Shown: positions 1-7,953, counted from the first letter of the stretch. The stretch is DNA of 64,000 nt from an uncultured Alphaproteobacteria bacterium (GCA_937872985.1 CALMUW010000042.1:1-64000); one strand, 5' to 3'. Numbers and translations: made by a program. Notes: generated by a model not told the origin, from the letters alone.

Positions 1-1827
1 GACCCGGCAGTCCAGCGCCTCGTTGCGTTCGCGAACCTTCTGCCATTCGGGCTTCTGGAAGCCACGCTTGGTCGTGATGGTCACAAGATGCTCGGCGACG
101 AGCTGCTTCACCCATTCGGCGTCGACGCCCTGCGGTAGGTGAACAAGTCCAGCCGGGCCCTGCGCTCCGTCCGCCGCATCCTCGTCTGTGGGCTTCGACA
201 ACCGGAGAAATCGATAGGTCTCGGCCTTGAAGGTCGAAACAGCGATGGTCCAGAGCCGCGCGCCGCGGCGGATCTTGCGGCCACCTTCCGTCGCATCGAC
301 GAAGGACGGACCGGTCACCGGTGCCGCGCGATTGAACCCCTCGACACCCTTGATGGGAACGACCTGCGCAAAGCCCTGCCTACGCGCCCATGCATAGACG
401 GCGGGCGCTTCGAACCCTGTGTCGATCGCGAGTTTCGACAGGCTCAGGCGAACGCCATGGGCGTGCGGCCATGTCTGGCCGAGCAGATCCGTCAAAGCGG
501 CCCACGCCTCGGCGCTGTCCGGGCCACCGGGGATGACGATGTGGTCGACGAGCCAGCTCGCGAGCCCGCGACCCCAAGCCCAGATCGAGACTTCGATGCG
601 ATCCTTCTGGATATCGGCGCCTGCCGTGAGAAACAGCCCGCCGCTCGGCACCTTGCCGATCCGCCATGCCTCACGCCGCTCGTAGAGCCGCTGCCAGTCC
701 GGCGCTTCGCCGGTCTCGATCCAGGTTTCGCCAAGGACGCCGTTCTTGAAGCTGCGCTTGGCCTCGTCACTCGTCTGCGCGGCCTCCCACATCCGGGCGA
801 TGTCGGCCCATGAGAGCCAGCCCACCGGCGAATAGAGCCCGGAGAGGTGGTACCCGACCGTTCCCGAGTGCGCATCGTCGCGCGTCGGCCGCCACTCGCC
901 GGACATCATCAGGGCCGTCTTGTGATGCTCCTCGATCCGGCCATCACAGGCTTCGCAAGAATAGTGCGCCATGTGCGGTTGGCCCTTCTCCCAGCGCAGG
1001 CGCTCGAAGCGGAGCCACTGGCGGTGATCGCAATGCGGGCAGGCCACGAAGTAGCGCCGCTGGTCGCTCGCTTCGAATTCGCGCTCGATCCGCGACACGC
1101 CATGGATCGTCGGCGTCGAGGTGAGAAAAACCTTCGACCGCCAGGAAAAGGTGCGCGTGCGCGCCTCGGCCAAGGCGACCGGATCGCCTTCCTCGTCGGC
1201 TGACGGCGGATAGGCATCCACCTCGTCGAGAAACAGGTAGCGCGCCGGCATGGAGCGCAGGCCGACCGCGCTGTTGGCGCCGGTGATGACTAGAAGCCCC
1301 GCCGGAAACTCCTTCGACAGAACCGTGTTGCCCGCGTCGCGCGAGCGTTGCGGCTTGACGCGCTCGCGCAGCACCGGGCTTTCCGCGATCAGCGGATCGA
1401 TGCGCTGGCGCGAGAAGCGCTTGGCCAGTTCCACCGTCGGCTGGACCGCGAGCATGGGCCCCGGAGCATGGTGGATGACATAACCGATCCAGTTGTTGCC
1501 AGCCTCGGTCGCGCCGACCTGCGCCGCCTTCATGAAGACGATGCGACGTGCGGCGTTGCCGGGCGACAGCGCATCCATGATGGCGCGCATGTAGGGCGTG
1601 CGATCCGTGCGATACCGTCCGGGCTCCGCCGAAGCACGCGGACTCAGGAACCGATGCCGATCCGCCCATTCCGAGACGTTGAGCGCAGGATCGGGCGTCA
1701 GCCCATCGCGCCAGGCCTGGACGAGCGCATCGACGCCTTCGAAGGCGAACAGCTCGTCAACCTGACGGTCCGCATCAGCGAAAATCTGTGGCGACCTCGG
1801 CGAGATCGGCGAGGTGCGCTCGGACAT
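1..1827 (-). CDS. Phage terminase large subunit, GpA family (3' end beyond window)
   Basis: This is the ATP-driven DNA packaging motor and head-filling nuclease. The reading frame is open from an ATG at 1827 to base 1 with no stop, giving 609 residues without the C-terminus. Visible features are a Walker A-like KAAQVGATEAG near residues 100-110 (the degenerate form seen in GpA proteins), Walker B YLFLDEVD near 197-204, an LTSTPT coupling motif near 235, two zinc-type pairs (CPHC and CEAC), and the RNase H-like nuclease acid in GADIQKDR. The ATG follows GGAG by five bases and overlaps the small-subunit gene by 53 bases in another frame, a usual packaging arrangement. Family membership is firm; phage type is not. 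Confidence 0.93.
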   Translation of the reverse strand, partial: MSERTSPISPRSPQIFADADRQVDELFAFEGVDALVQAWRDGLTPDPALNVSEWADRHRFLSPRASAEPGRYRTDRTPYMRAIMDALSPGNAARRIVFMKAAQVGATEAGNNWIGYVIHHAPGPMLAVQPTVELAKRFSRQRIDPLIAESPVLRERVKPQRSRDAGNTVLSKEFPAGLLVITGANSAVGLRSMPARYLFLDEVDAYPPSADEEGDPVALAEARTRTFSWRSKVFLTSTPTIHGVSRIEREFEASDQRRYFVACPHCDHRQWLRFERLRWEKGQPHMAHYSCEACDGRIEEHHKTALMMSGEWRPTRDDAHSGTVGYHLSGLYSPVGWLSWADIARMWEAAQTSDEAKRSFKNGVLGETWIETGEAPDWQRLYERREAWRIGKVPSGGLFLTAGADIQKDRIEVSIWAWGRGLASWLVDHIVIPGGPDSAEAWAALTDLLGQTWPHAHGVRLSLSKLAIDTGFEAPAVYAWARRQGFAQVVPIKGVEGFNRAAPVTGPSFVDATEGGRKIRRGARLWTIAVSTFKAETYRFLRLSKPTDEDAADGAQGPAGLVHLPQGVDAEWVKQLVAEHLVTITTKRGFQKPEWQKVRERNEALDCRV

Positions 1828-2338
1828 GGGTCTCCAGAACCTTCTGCATCGCGTGCGCTTCCAGACCGAGCTCCGCCGCCATCAATGCCGCGATCCGTGC
1901 GGGCCAGTTCGCCCACGCATCGCGCTCCTCCCGCGCCAGTCGAAAGATGAGCGCCGTCGCCCGCGCACGGTCGATGACCTCGCCCTTCATGCGCTGCAGA
2001 CGCAGACGCCGTTCCTGCGCCTTCAGCACCTCGTTGGCGGTCTTCGCTTGGAGGAACGTGGTTCCGCCACCAGCCGGGGACGCCGCGATTCCGCTTTCGC
2101 GCAGCGTGTCGCCGACTGCCGACAGCGCCGCATCGGGGACGGGCTTCAGCTTGGCCTCGCCGCCCTCGCGACGCTGCTTCGAGGGGTCGGTCATCGACGC
2201 GCGGCGCGCATCGCTGGCCCGTGCATCGATCGAACCATCGGCATGCAGGACGAGCCGTCCGGAAGTCTTCGCCTTCTGGATTGCGCCTCGCGACAAGCCG
2301 ACATGGGACGCGTACTGGCGCTCGCTCATGCCCTGCAT
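1775..2338 (-). CDS. Phage terminase small subunit-like DNA-packaging protein
   Basis: This protein of about 187 residues is predicted to recognise the packaging site and recruit the large subunit encoded directly downstream. The N-terminus SERQYASHVGLSRGAIQ looks like a helix-turn-helix of the Nu1/'element of external origin' type, followed by a charged linker and a helical C-terminal half with a conserved-looking RATALIFRLAREERDAW stretch. The ATG at 2338 was chosen because it has GGAG upstream; an ATG nine bases further in is possible. An upstream extension to 2422 is open but has no family-like sequence. The neighbouring gene on the other side diverges, so this ATG probably heads the packaging transcript. 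Confidence 0.8.
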   Translation of the reverse strand: MQGMSERQYASHVGLSRGAIQKAKTSGRLVLHADGSIDARASDARRASMTDPSKQRREGGEAKLKPVPDAALSAVGDTLRESGIAASPAGGGTTFLQAKTANEVLKAQERRLRLQRMKGEVIDRARATALIFRLAREERDAWANWPARIAALMAAELGLEAHAMQKVLETHVRAHLADLAEVATDFR

Positions 2339-2433
2339 GTCCGCTCCGAAAACATAATGTTTTGATGCACTTATTGCCTTGATAAGCGCGCCAGACAGAG
2401 CCTGTATGGGGTCACGAACCAAGGAGAATTCTG

Positions 2434-2655
2434 ATGACCCGCGCCACCCAGAACACCAAGGCCATCGACGCCTTCATCGCCCGTAAGGTCGAGATCGACG
2501 CCATGCTGGCGCGGCTTGCAGCCCTCAGCGACGAGCACTTCGATGTCCATCCGGACGAGGTGCATTGGGGCCACGTCGGGACACTCGCCCACTACGCCGA
2601 ACTCTTGAAGCGCATCACCGACAGCGCCTTCCGCGAAGGCGAACACGCCGAATGA
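2434..2655 (+). CDS. Small conserved-looking phage protein, unknown function
   Basis: A 73-residue acidic and helical protein divergent from the terminase genes. It has no signal peptide, membrane segment or recognisable motif. An AAGGAGAA ribosome site lies six bases before the ATG, which supports expression. It is followed on the same strand by the DUF3489 protein, so the two probably form a short rightward unit inside an otherwise leftward block. The middle is rich in His, Asp and Glu (DEHFDVHPDEVHWGH), which could bind metal, but this is only an impression. Function is not known to me. Confidence 0.7.
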   Translation: MTRATQNTKAIDAFIARKVEIDAMLARLAALSDEHFDVHPDEVHWGHVGTLAHYAELLKRITDSAFREGEHAE

Positions 2656-2747
2656 TCCGGCCGACCTCCGCGCCAGCCCCGCGATTGCGGGGCTTGGCCT
2701 CGTAGAAGCGCCGCGAGGGTCGCGCCGCTCTCGAACCGGAGGTTCCG

Positions 2748-3308
2748 ATGACCCAGCTTTCCGACACCCAAGCCATCATCCTGAGTGCTGCTGCGCAGCG
2801 CCCCGAACGCATTGCCCTGCCGCTGCCCGACAGCCTGCGCGGTGGCGCGGCCGCCAAGGTCGTCAGCACGATGATCGCGAAGGGCTTGCTGCAAGAAGTC
2901 GAAGTCAACGCACGACGGGGCGAACCGGTCTGGCGCGAAACTGGTGATGGCCACGGTACGACGCTGATCGCAACTGACGCGGGCCTTGCCGCCATCGGCA
3001 TAGAGCCGGATGAAACCGAAGCCGCGCCCGCGAGCGCGACAGAAGCGCCGCCGGAGGATCGCACGACGAACGCTCCTTCTGGAGCCGCGCAATCGACACG
3101 CACGCCACGCGCCGGGACCAAGCAGGCCGCGTTGATCGTCATGCTGCGCGCGCCGGATGGCGCGACCATCGAGGAGATCGCAGCCGCCACCGGCTGGCAG
3201 GCCCACACGGTGCGCGGGGCGATCGCCGGTGCGCTGAAGAAGAAGCTCGGTCTCGACGTGACCTCCGAGAAGGTCGAGGGACGCGGGCGGATTTACCGGA
3301 TCGCCTGA
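2748..3308 (+). CDS. DUF3489 domain protein
   Basis: A 186-residue protein with two winged-helix-like halves joined by an Ala/Thr/Glu-rich linker (about residues 85-125). The C-terminal half (TKQAALIVMLRAPDGATIEEIAAATGW, with the later HTVRGAIAGALKKK) is the DUF3489 signature as I recognise it, and it resembles a small winged helix that may bind DNA. Such genes are common in alphaproteobacterial prophages and plasmids; no biochemical role is established. A GGAGG-type site precedes the ATG. A strong hairpin directly follows the stop codon and probably ends the unit. Confidence 0.85.
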   Translation: MTQLSDTQAIILSAAAQRPERIALPLPDSLRGGAAAKVVSTMIAKGLLQEVEVNARRGEPVWRETGDGHGTTLIATDAGLAAIGIEPDETEAAPASATEAPPEDRTTNAPSGAAQSTRTPRAGTKQAALIVMLRAPDGATIEEIAAATGWQAHTVRGAIAGALKKKLGLDVTSEKVEGRGRIYRIA

Positions 3309-3320
3309 CTCGAACATCCC

Positions 3321-3352
3321 AAAGCCGTCGAGGTCAGGCCTCGGCGGCTTTC
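3321..3352. terminator. Bidirectional hairpin between convergent genes
   Basis: AAAGCCGTCGAGG (3321-3333) pairs with CCTCGGCGGCTTT (3339-3351) around a five-base loop, with one mismatch. It directly follows the DUF3489 stop and overlaps the last codons of the convergent membrane-protein gene. It probably stops rightward transcription; the T tract is short. Confidence 0.6.
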
Positions 3353-3576
3353 CTGCTCTCTCGGCATACGCGCAGCCCCTCGAATAGTCTTCGAAGGCAA
3401 TAGGATCGGCCAATCGACACCACAGTGAAGATCGCGCCAATCGTCAGGTTCTCGGCGAGTGTCGTGTGCAGCCCGAAGAGGGGAAAGACGAGAAGCTGGG
3501 TGACGACGGCCACTCCAAAGCCGACGATGACATTGGCGAGGGACTCGGCCAGCGACATGACGCGCGACTGAGCCAA
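3334..3576 (-). CDS. Small phage membrane protein
   Basis: About 80 residues with two hydrophobic segments: SLAESLANVIVGFGVAVVTQ followed by LLVFPLFG, then LTIGAIFTVVSIGRSYCL. It ends in a basic RRLFEGLR tail, so it is predicted to be a two-pass inner-membrane protein. I recall similar MSL-E--ANV-VG-G-AV-TQ proteins in alphaproteobacterial phages, but no function is known. The start is uncertain: TTG at 3576 has GGAG eight bases upstream, while the first ATG is at 3558. The open frame extends further upstream into the next gene without family-like sequence. Confidence 0.7.
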   Translation of the reverse strand: MAQSRVMSLAESLANVIVGFGVAVVTQLLVFPLFGLHTTLAENLTIGAIFTVVSIGRSYCLRRLFEGLRVCRESRKAAEA

Positions 3577-3596
3577 GAGCAATTCTCCAGTGGAAT

Positions 3597-4367
3597 TTAG
3601 AAGAGAGACGATTGTTTGACATCGTCGAGGCGGATCACACCATTGATCAGCCACGTATCAGGGTAAAGCGAGTGGGTGCCCATCGCGAGGAGCATCCCCT
3701 TTTTCGGGTACTCCTCGCCGAAAACACGCTGCAACTCGTCGAGCGCTTTGGTTTCCCCATACTGGTTCGACCAGTTGAAATACGTCGCCTCAATCTCCCA
3801 GTCCTGACAGGTGCCAAAGCGTTCACCGTCCTCGGTGCGATAACGGTATTTGAACCGATAGGGGCACGGTCGATATGGCGTTGCTTGTTTCGAGAAGAGA
3901 TCACCCTGCGCTCGTAGTGCATCGAAGCGGTTGGTTTCTTCATCGAGATCGGAAGAAGATTTTTTCTCGGTGACAAACTCGATTACGTCTGGTTTCAGCA
4001 ACGCGAGTGATCGACCGGCGTCGCGCTCCCGCTGAAGGCTGGTGACGATCGATTTCGCCAGAAACCGTTCGCGTTCCCCTCGCTTCAACTCACCAGCAAT
4101 TTCAATCGAGTCCTGATCGACGCGCCTGCTTTCCGGGCGCGGATCATCATTCGGGCGCCGCCACTTGAAACTGATGCGGTCCCACCGCCCAAATTTCTTG
4201 TTGGCATCAAGCAGTCGAAACGAAACCGGATAGAGACGGAGCCACTGGCCATACAGATCGAGACCGGCGCAGCAAACTGTTTCCCCATGTCGCTGACCGA
4301 CCTGGGGTGCTGCCTTGATGATGACGACCGCTTCGGTGTTACCCGACGAGGGCAAGTGCTCCGTCAT
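3597..4367 (-). CDS. Unrecognised protein partnered with DUF488
   Basis: A 256-residue protein that I do not recognise. It is mixed alpha/beta, rich in aromatic and basic residues (for example SFKWRRPNDDPRPESRRVD), and has no signal peptide or membrane helix. The beginning (NTEAVVIIKAAPQVGQRHGETVCCAGLD) and the middle (LYPVSFR, FGRWDRISF) look like beta-strands. The ATG at 4367 lies inside the 3' end of the DUF488 gene (29-base overlap), so the two are probably translationally coupled. Base composition is more AT-rich than the packaging and replication genes around it, as expected for acquired cargo. A nucleic-acid or defence role is possible but unproven. Confidence 0.7.
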   Translation of the reverse strand: MTEHLPSSGNTEAVVIIKAAPQVGQRHGETVCCAGLDLYGQWLRLYPVSFRLLDANKKFGRWDRISFKWRRPNDDPRPESRRVDQDSIEIAGELKRGERERFLAKSIVTSLQRERDAGRSLALLKPDVIEFVTEKKSSSDLDEETNRFDALRAQGDLFSKQATPYRPCPYRFKYRYRTEDGERFGTCQDWEIEATYFNWSNQYGETKALDELQRVFGEEYPKKGMLLAMGTHSLYPDTWLINGVIRLDDVKQSSLF

Positions 4368-4857
4368 GCGTGCGTTCACACCCCTTACCAATCTGGCTCT
4401 TCAATCCGCTTTGAACGCCGAGGTGAACGAGTCGAAACCCGCCGCGGCGAGCCATTTCCTCGGCAACGATGCAGCGATGGCAGTGAGCATGATCGCGCTC
4501 AAAGCAAAGGAGGCATGCCATCCTGTTCGAGGCGGCATCTAATCCGCGACGCATATCGGTCTGCGCGACTGAAGACTTCAGGTGCGTTCCAAAAATCTGC
4601 CGGAAGTCATCGTAACGCCCTTCGCGCGCAGCGATCCGTCCAGGCTTAGGATCTCCGAGACCCTTGAGGTGCAGGTACTCGATATCGCAGGTATCCAACC
4701 AGCCTGAAAGCGCGGTCTTTGAGAATCCTGGCTTTCTGGAGATCGGAACATCGCGCACATCGATCAGAAGGTCGATCCCGACTGCTTCCAGCGTAGCCAG
4801 AAAGTCGCCGATAGAACTTCCTTCGTATCCGATAGTATGCAGAGTTTTCTGCTTCAT
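4339..4857 (-). CDS. DUF488 family protein
   Basis: A 172-residue protein beginning KTLHTIGYEGSSIGDFLATL, the usual opening of DUF488, followed by LLIDVRDVPISRKPGFSK and the cysteine/histidine motif CLLCFERDHAHCHRCIVAEE near residues 115-135. The CxxC and HCHR pattern suggests a metal or redox site. DUF488 proteins have no agreed function and often sit in mobile cargo islands beside nucleases or restriction-like genes. It is first in a two-gene leftward unit with the overlapping unrecognised protein. The 170-base AT-rich gap upstream could hold its promoter, so it may be an independently expressed cargo module. Confidence 0.88.
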   Translation of the reverse strand: MKQKTLHTIGYEGSSIGDFLATLEAVGIDLLIDVRDVPISRKPGFSKTALSGWLDTCDIEYLHLKGLGDPKPGRIAAREGRYDDFRQIFGTHLKSSVAQTDMRRGLDAASNRMACLLCFERDHAHCHRCIVAEEMARRGGFRLVHLGVQSGLKSQIGKGCERTHDGALALVG

Positions 4858-4992
4858 TTACCTGCGAATCCCTCACGTCAGCATTTTTCTAGACCATGAC
4901 ACACATGATTAACAATTTCCTTCATGCCTTTGCGACTGCGTTTCCTGGGGCTGGCCGTACGGCGTGTAAAGTGAGCGGCAGGGCCATCGCCA

Positions 4993-6207
4993 TCATGGGT
5001 AACATAGATTTGGGTCTGCCAGCACCCGATCATCCATCGGCCAGCAGTTCAGCTGCGAGAGTTCTGAGCGCATGCGCCGCAACCAGCGGGACCACGCCAT
5101 TGCCACAGAGGCGAAGCCGGTCCACCCGGTGGGCCAGCCCATCAGCGCCTCGACGAACAGCGGGTTCAAGGTCCGGCTCGCATCGGAGGTATCGCTCCCA
5201 GCCATCGGCGTGGCCAGGACCTGGCGGCCAAGCAGGCCGTTCACCGGGGTGTTGGCCAGACTGGTCGCCCCGTCCTTGTGATCGCGCGCGGTCGGCGTCA
5301 TCCACATGCCCGCCGCATGCGTCAGATCGGCCGTCCGGCGGTTGCCCGCGCTCGGCTTGGCAAGCCCGTTCGCCATCGGCGTCGGCCAGTCGCGCGCCAT
5401 GCGGTCCAGACCCTTCTCGTTCTTCCGCTCGCCACCCCGGCTTCGGAAGCTGTCGATCTGCGGCGTAGGCCAAAGTGCTGCCGTCGTCGCGAGGTTCATC
5501 CCGTGCTGCCCTGCTTCCTGCGAGGGTGTCGGCTTCATCTGCCGGTTCTCGTTGGCACTGGCCCTCGGCGTCGGCCAAAGCCGCAGCAGTTCCGTCCGGT
5601 TGCCGCCACTCGACCGGGTCCCGGAGCAGGCGCGCGGGGTGGGCCAGTTCGTCTCCTTCGCGGATGGCGAGGATGAACAGCCGCTCGCGCTTGTGGGGCG
5701 CGCCGACTTCCGCCGCCGTGAAGAGGCCTGCCGCAAGGCGGTAGCCCATGCCGACCAGTCCGCTGGCGACTTCGGGGAAGCCGAGGCGGAGATGATGGGC
5801 GACATTCTCAAGAAAGATGAAGGGCGGCTCAATTTCGCCGATGATGCGGGCGACATGAGGCCAGAGGTGGCGCGGATCGTCCGCGCCGCGGCGCTTACCC
5901 GCAACGGAGAACGGCTGGCACGGATAGCCCGCAGAGAGGATGTCCACCGCGCCGCGCCATGGTTTGCCGTCGAAGCTGGCAACGTCGTCCCAGACAGGCG
6001 CGCGATCCAGGGACGCGTCTTCCATCCGCGCCACGATAATGGCTGCGGCGAAGGTTTCCCGTTCGACATAGCCCACAGAACGATATCTGGGCAGTGCGAT
6101 GGTGAGCCCGAGGTCGATCCCGCCTGCGCCGGAGCAGAGGGAGAAGCCGAAAAGGCATGCGTCTCCGGCTCCGGAAGCATCTCCGGAGGGATGTAGAGCC
6201 AGGTCAT
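4993..6207 (-). CDS. Candidate overlapping WPTP-repeat protein, in an alternative frame of the cytosine methyltransferase gene
   Basis: A 404-codon frame with no stop lies on the same strand as the C5 methyltransferase but in another frame. It starts (ATG ACC TGG) only four bases after the methyltransferase ATG and ends 37 bases beyond its stop. The product is rich in Ser, Trp and Pro. It carries spaced repeats NWPTPRA, LWPTPRAS, LWPTPQ, DWPTPMAN, WMTPTARD and ends with LNPLFVEALMGWPTGW. From memory, WPTP repeats and LNPxFVExLMGxPxGW endings occur in predicted phage proteins linked to methyltransferases. GC-rich DNA gives many false long frames, so this is a candidate only. Confidence 0.42.
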   Translation of the reverse strand: MTWLYIPPEMLPEPETHAFSASPSAPAQAGSTSGSPSHCPDIVLWAMSNGKPSPQPLSWRGWKTRPWIARLSGTTLPASTANHGAARWTSSLRAIRASRSPLRVSAAARTIRATSGLMSPASSAKLSRPSSFLRMSPIISASASPKSPADWSAWATALRQASSRRRKSARPTSASGCSSSPSAKETNWPTPRACSGTRSSGGNRTELLRLWPTPRASANENRQMKPTPSQEAGQHGMNLATTAALWPTPQIDSFRSRGGERKNEKGLDRMARDWPTPMANGLAKPSAGNRRTADLTHAAGMWMTPTARDHKDGATSLANTPVNGLLGRQVLATPMAGSDTSDASRTLNPLFVEALMGWPTGWTGFASVAMAWSRWLRRMRSELSQLNCWPMDDRVLADPNLCYP

Positions 6208-6211
6208 CCAT
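5030..6211 (-). CDS. DNA (cytosine-5) methyltransferase
   Basis: Transfers methyl groups from AdoMet to C5 of cytosine. Motif I SLCSGAGGIDLGL lies near residues 24-36, the catalytic Cys in AGYPCQPFSVAGKRRG near 95-110, ENV near 135-137, motif VIII-like GAPHKRERLFIL near 169-180, and a late motif LRLCGNGVVPLVAAHALR near the C-terminus. At 393 residues it is near family size. The region between motif VIII and the end, where the target-recognition domain belongs, is a low-complexity string of LADAxGxR-like blocks. The ATG lies one base after the stop of the other methyltransferase gene. No partner endonuclease is visible, so it probably protects element DNA or regulates. Confidence 0.92.
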   Translation of the reverse strand: MDDLALHPSGDASGAGDACLFGFSLCSGAGGIDLGLTIALPRYRSVGYVERETFAAAIIVARMEDASLDRAPVWDDVASFDGKPWRGAVDILSAGYPCQPFSVAGKRRGADDPRHLWPHVARIIGEIEPPFIFLENVAHHLRLGFPEVASGLVGMGYRLAAGLFTAAEVGAPHKRERLFILAIREGDELAHPARLLRDPVEWRQPDGTAAALADAEGQCQREPADEADTLAGSRAARDEPRDDGSTLAYAADRQLPKPGWRAEEREGSGPHGARLADADGERACQAERGQPPDGRSDACGGHVDDADRARSQGRGDQSGQHPGERPAWPPGPGHADGWERYLRCEPDLEPAVRRGADGLAHRVDRLRLCGNGVVPLVAAHALRTLAAELLADG

Positions 6212-6212
6212 G

Positions 6213-7580
6213 TCACGCGGTGGATTTGCACGTTCGCGCGGGTTCAGGAGAGGCGTCGGTGTCGGATATGTCGGGCGGACTGACCGCTCCGTCGCCCAGC
6301 CGCTCGGCCTTCACCTGCGCGAAGGTCCGTCCGTCGCCGTCAAGGATTGCCTCGCGTCCGGTGTCGGCCTGCCAGCGCTTGATGGCGACATCGACATAAG
6401 CCGGGCTGATCTCCATCGCGAAGACACGGCGGCCATTGGCTTCACCAGCCATGATCTGCGATCCCGAACCGGAAAACGGCTCGTAGCAAAGCCCGCCCCG
6501 CGCCACATGCTGGCGCATCGGGATCCCGAAGGCGTCGAGCGGCTTCGGCGTCGGGTGGTCGGGCCGGTCGTCCTTGGCGAAGCTGGGCAGCGCCCAAGTC
6601 GATGGAAGCGTTTCCTCGGCCACCTTCGGCGGGCGCTTGCCCTTGATCCAGCCCATGAAGCAGGGCTCGTGCTTCCAGAGGTAGTGCGATCGGGTCAGAA
6701 CCCCGCGGTCCTTCACCCAGATGATCTGCTGATGGACGAACGAGCCTGCCTTCTCCCAGCAGGCTTCCAGCATCGCCTGGCGGCGCGAGGCGTGCCAGCA
6801 ATACCAGGCGGCGTCTTCCGCGATCGCCTCGGCAACGGCCGCCGCGATGAAGCCGTCATAGAGCTCCGCGCCCTGGCTCGAGTCGTCCCAGGTGGTGCCG
6901 TACGATGCCGACCAGTCCTTGTTGCGGGTCGGATGGTTCGAGCCGTCGTAGTCGACGAGATAAGGCGGGTCGGTGGCGAACAGGATGGCCCGCTCGCCAT
7001 TCATCAGGCGGCGGACATCGGTGGCGCTGGTGCTGTCGCCGCAGAGCAGCCGGTGATCGCCAAGCAGCCACAGATCGCCGAGACGAGATGCCGGATTGCG
7101 CGGCGGCTCCGGGATCACGACGGGGGCTACGCCCGCAACGTCGGATGTCTCGGCGCCCGGTTCCAGCGCGAGCAGCCGGTCGAGTTCGCCATCGGAGAAG
7201 CCGATCAGCGACAGGTCGAATTCATCGGCGACGAGTTCCTGCAGTTCGCCGGAAAGCAGCGCTTCGTCCCAGGCCCCGAGTTCTGTCAGCTTGTTGTCGG
7301 CGATGCGATAGGCGCGACGCTGCGCTTCGGTGAGATGATCGAGCACGATGACCGGCGCTTCGGTGAGGCCGAGCTGCGCAGCAGCCATGATCCGGCCATG
7401 GCCGGCAATGACCTCGCCATCGCTCGATACCAGCACGGGGACCGTCCAGCCGAACTCCGCCATGCTCGCGGCGATCCTGGCGACCTGGTCCGCGCCATGG
7501 GTCTTGGCGTTGCGCGCATAGGGGCGCAGGCGGTCGAGCGGCCAGGTCTCGATCGCTTCGGGGGCGAAGCTGAGGGTCAT
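6213..7580 (-). CDS. ParB-domain plus amino-methyltransferase fusion
   Basis: A 455-residue protein. Residues 1-100 form a ParB/Srx-like domain with the phosphate-binding motif EVIAGHGRIMAA (about 56-67). The rest is a DNA N6-adenine or N4-cytosine methyltransferase of the N6_N4_Mtase type, with DPPY at 194-197 and the AdoMet-binding motif EPFSGSGSQ near 370. DPPY before the FxGxG motif indicates a beta-class order. This fusion is common in prophages and mobile elements, where it acts as an orphan methylase. It is directly upstream of the C5 methyltransferase and probably cotranscribed, so the element would carry two modification activities without restriction. Specificity cannot be read from sequence. 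Confidence 0.93.
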   Translation of the reverse strand: MTLSFAPEAIETWPLDRLRPYARNAKTHGADQVARIAASMAEFGWTVPVLVSSDGEVIAGHGRIMAAAQLGLTEAPVIVLDHLTEAQRRAYRIADNKLTELGAWDEALLSGELQELVADEFDLSLIGFSDGELDRLLALEPGAETSDVAGVAPVVIPEPPRNPASRLGDLWLLGDHRLLCGDSTSATDVRRLMNGERAILFATDPPYLVDYDGSNHPTRNKDWSASYGTTWDDSSQGAELYDGFIAAAVAEAIAEDAAWYCWHASRRQAMLEACWEKAGSFVHQQIIWVKDRGVLTRSHYLWKHEPCFMGWIKGKRPPKVAEETLPSTWALPSFAKDDRPDHPTPKPLDAFGIPMRQHVARGGLCYEPFSGSGSQIMAGEANGRRVFAMEISPAYVDVAIKRWQADTGREAILDGDGRTFAQVKAERLGDGAVSPPDISDTDASPEPARTCKSTA

Positions 7581-7953
7581 GATGTCCGGTGATGGCTAGG
7601 CGTGTTGCCGTGGATTGGCCGCTGGATGCCGGATGCCGAGCCGGACTCCGCGAAGGGTCCAGGCATGGCAGGCAACCACGCGGAAAAAAGCTTGTGCTCG
7701 TCGGGACTTCCGAGGGGCCGTGAAAGGCGCTGGACTCTCGCTGGCTTCCCAAAAAATCCGGCCTGCCGCTAGCGACGTTTCGCGCCGCGCCCTCCCGCAT
7801 ACGATAGGGGCCGGGAAGGAACCAAACTTGCGGGCAGATCGGGATGGCGAAGCTCATTGAGCGCGTCTGTCCCGAGGATAGCCCGAAATCTACCCTGAAC
7901 CGGCATTTCTGTCCGCGCGAAAACTGTCCGGCGGACATAGTTCTACCGATCGC
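7581..7953. other. 373-bp gap between DUF6362 and the methyltransferases
   Basis: I see no convincing gene here. Several short frames on both strands lack ribosome sites and family-like sequence. The part nearest DUF6362 has three CTGTCC copies (7869-7935 region), two inside a GTCCGC / GCGGAC inverted arrangement near 7908-7939, which may be a control site for the leftward methyltransferase genes. No clear promoter consensus was found. Confidence 0.4.

Noticed and set aside
944-1669. 241-codon leftward frame inside the terminase large subunit gene
   Set aside because: It is in another frame from the terminase motifs and lacks homology-like features. The terminase frame itself is open throughout, so no frameshift is needed.
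4858-5029. Promoter for the DUF488 pair with TTGTTA and TCTAGA hexamers on the leftward strand
   Set aside because: The gap is AT-rich, but the -10 match is only three of six bases; not strong enough to list.
6099-7592. 497-codon rightward open frame opposite the ParB-methyltransferase gene
   Set aside because: No family-like sequence; typical reverse-strand shadow of a GC-rich gene with intact methyltransferase motifs on the other strand.
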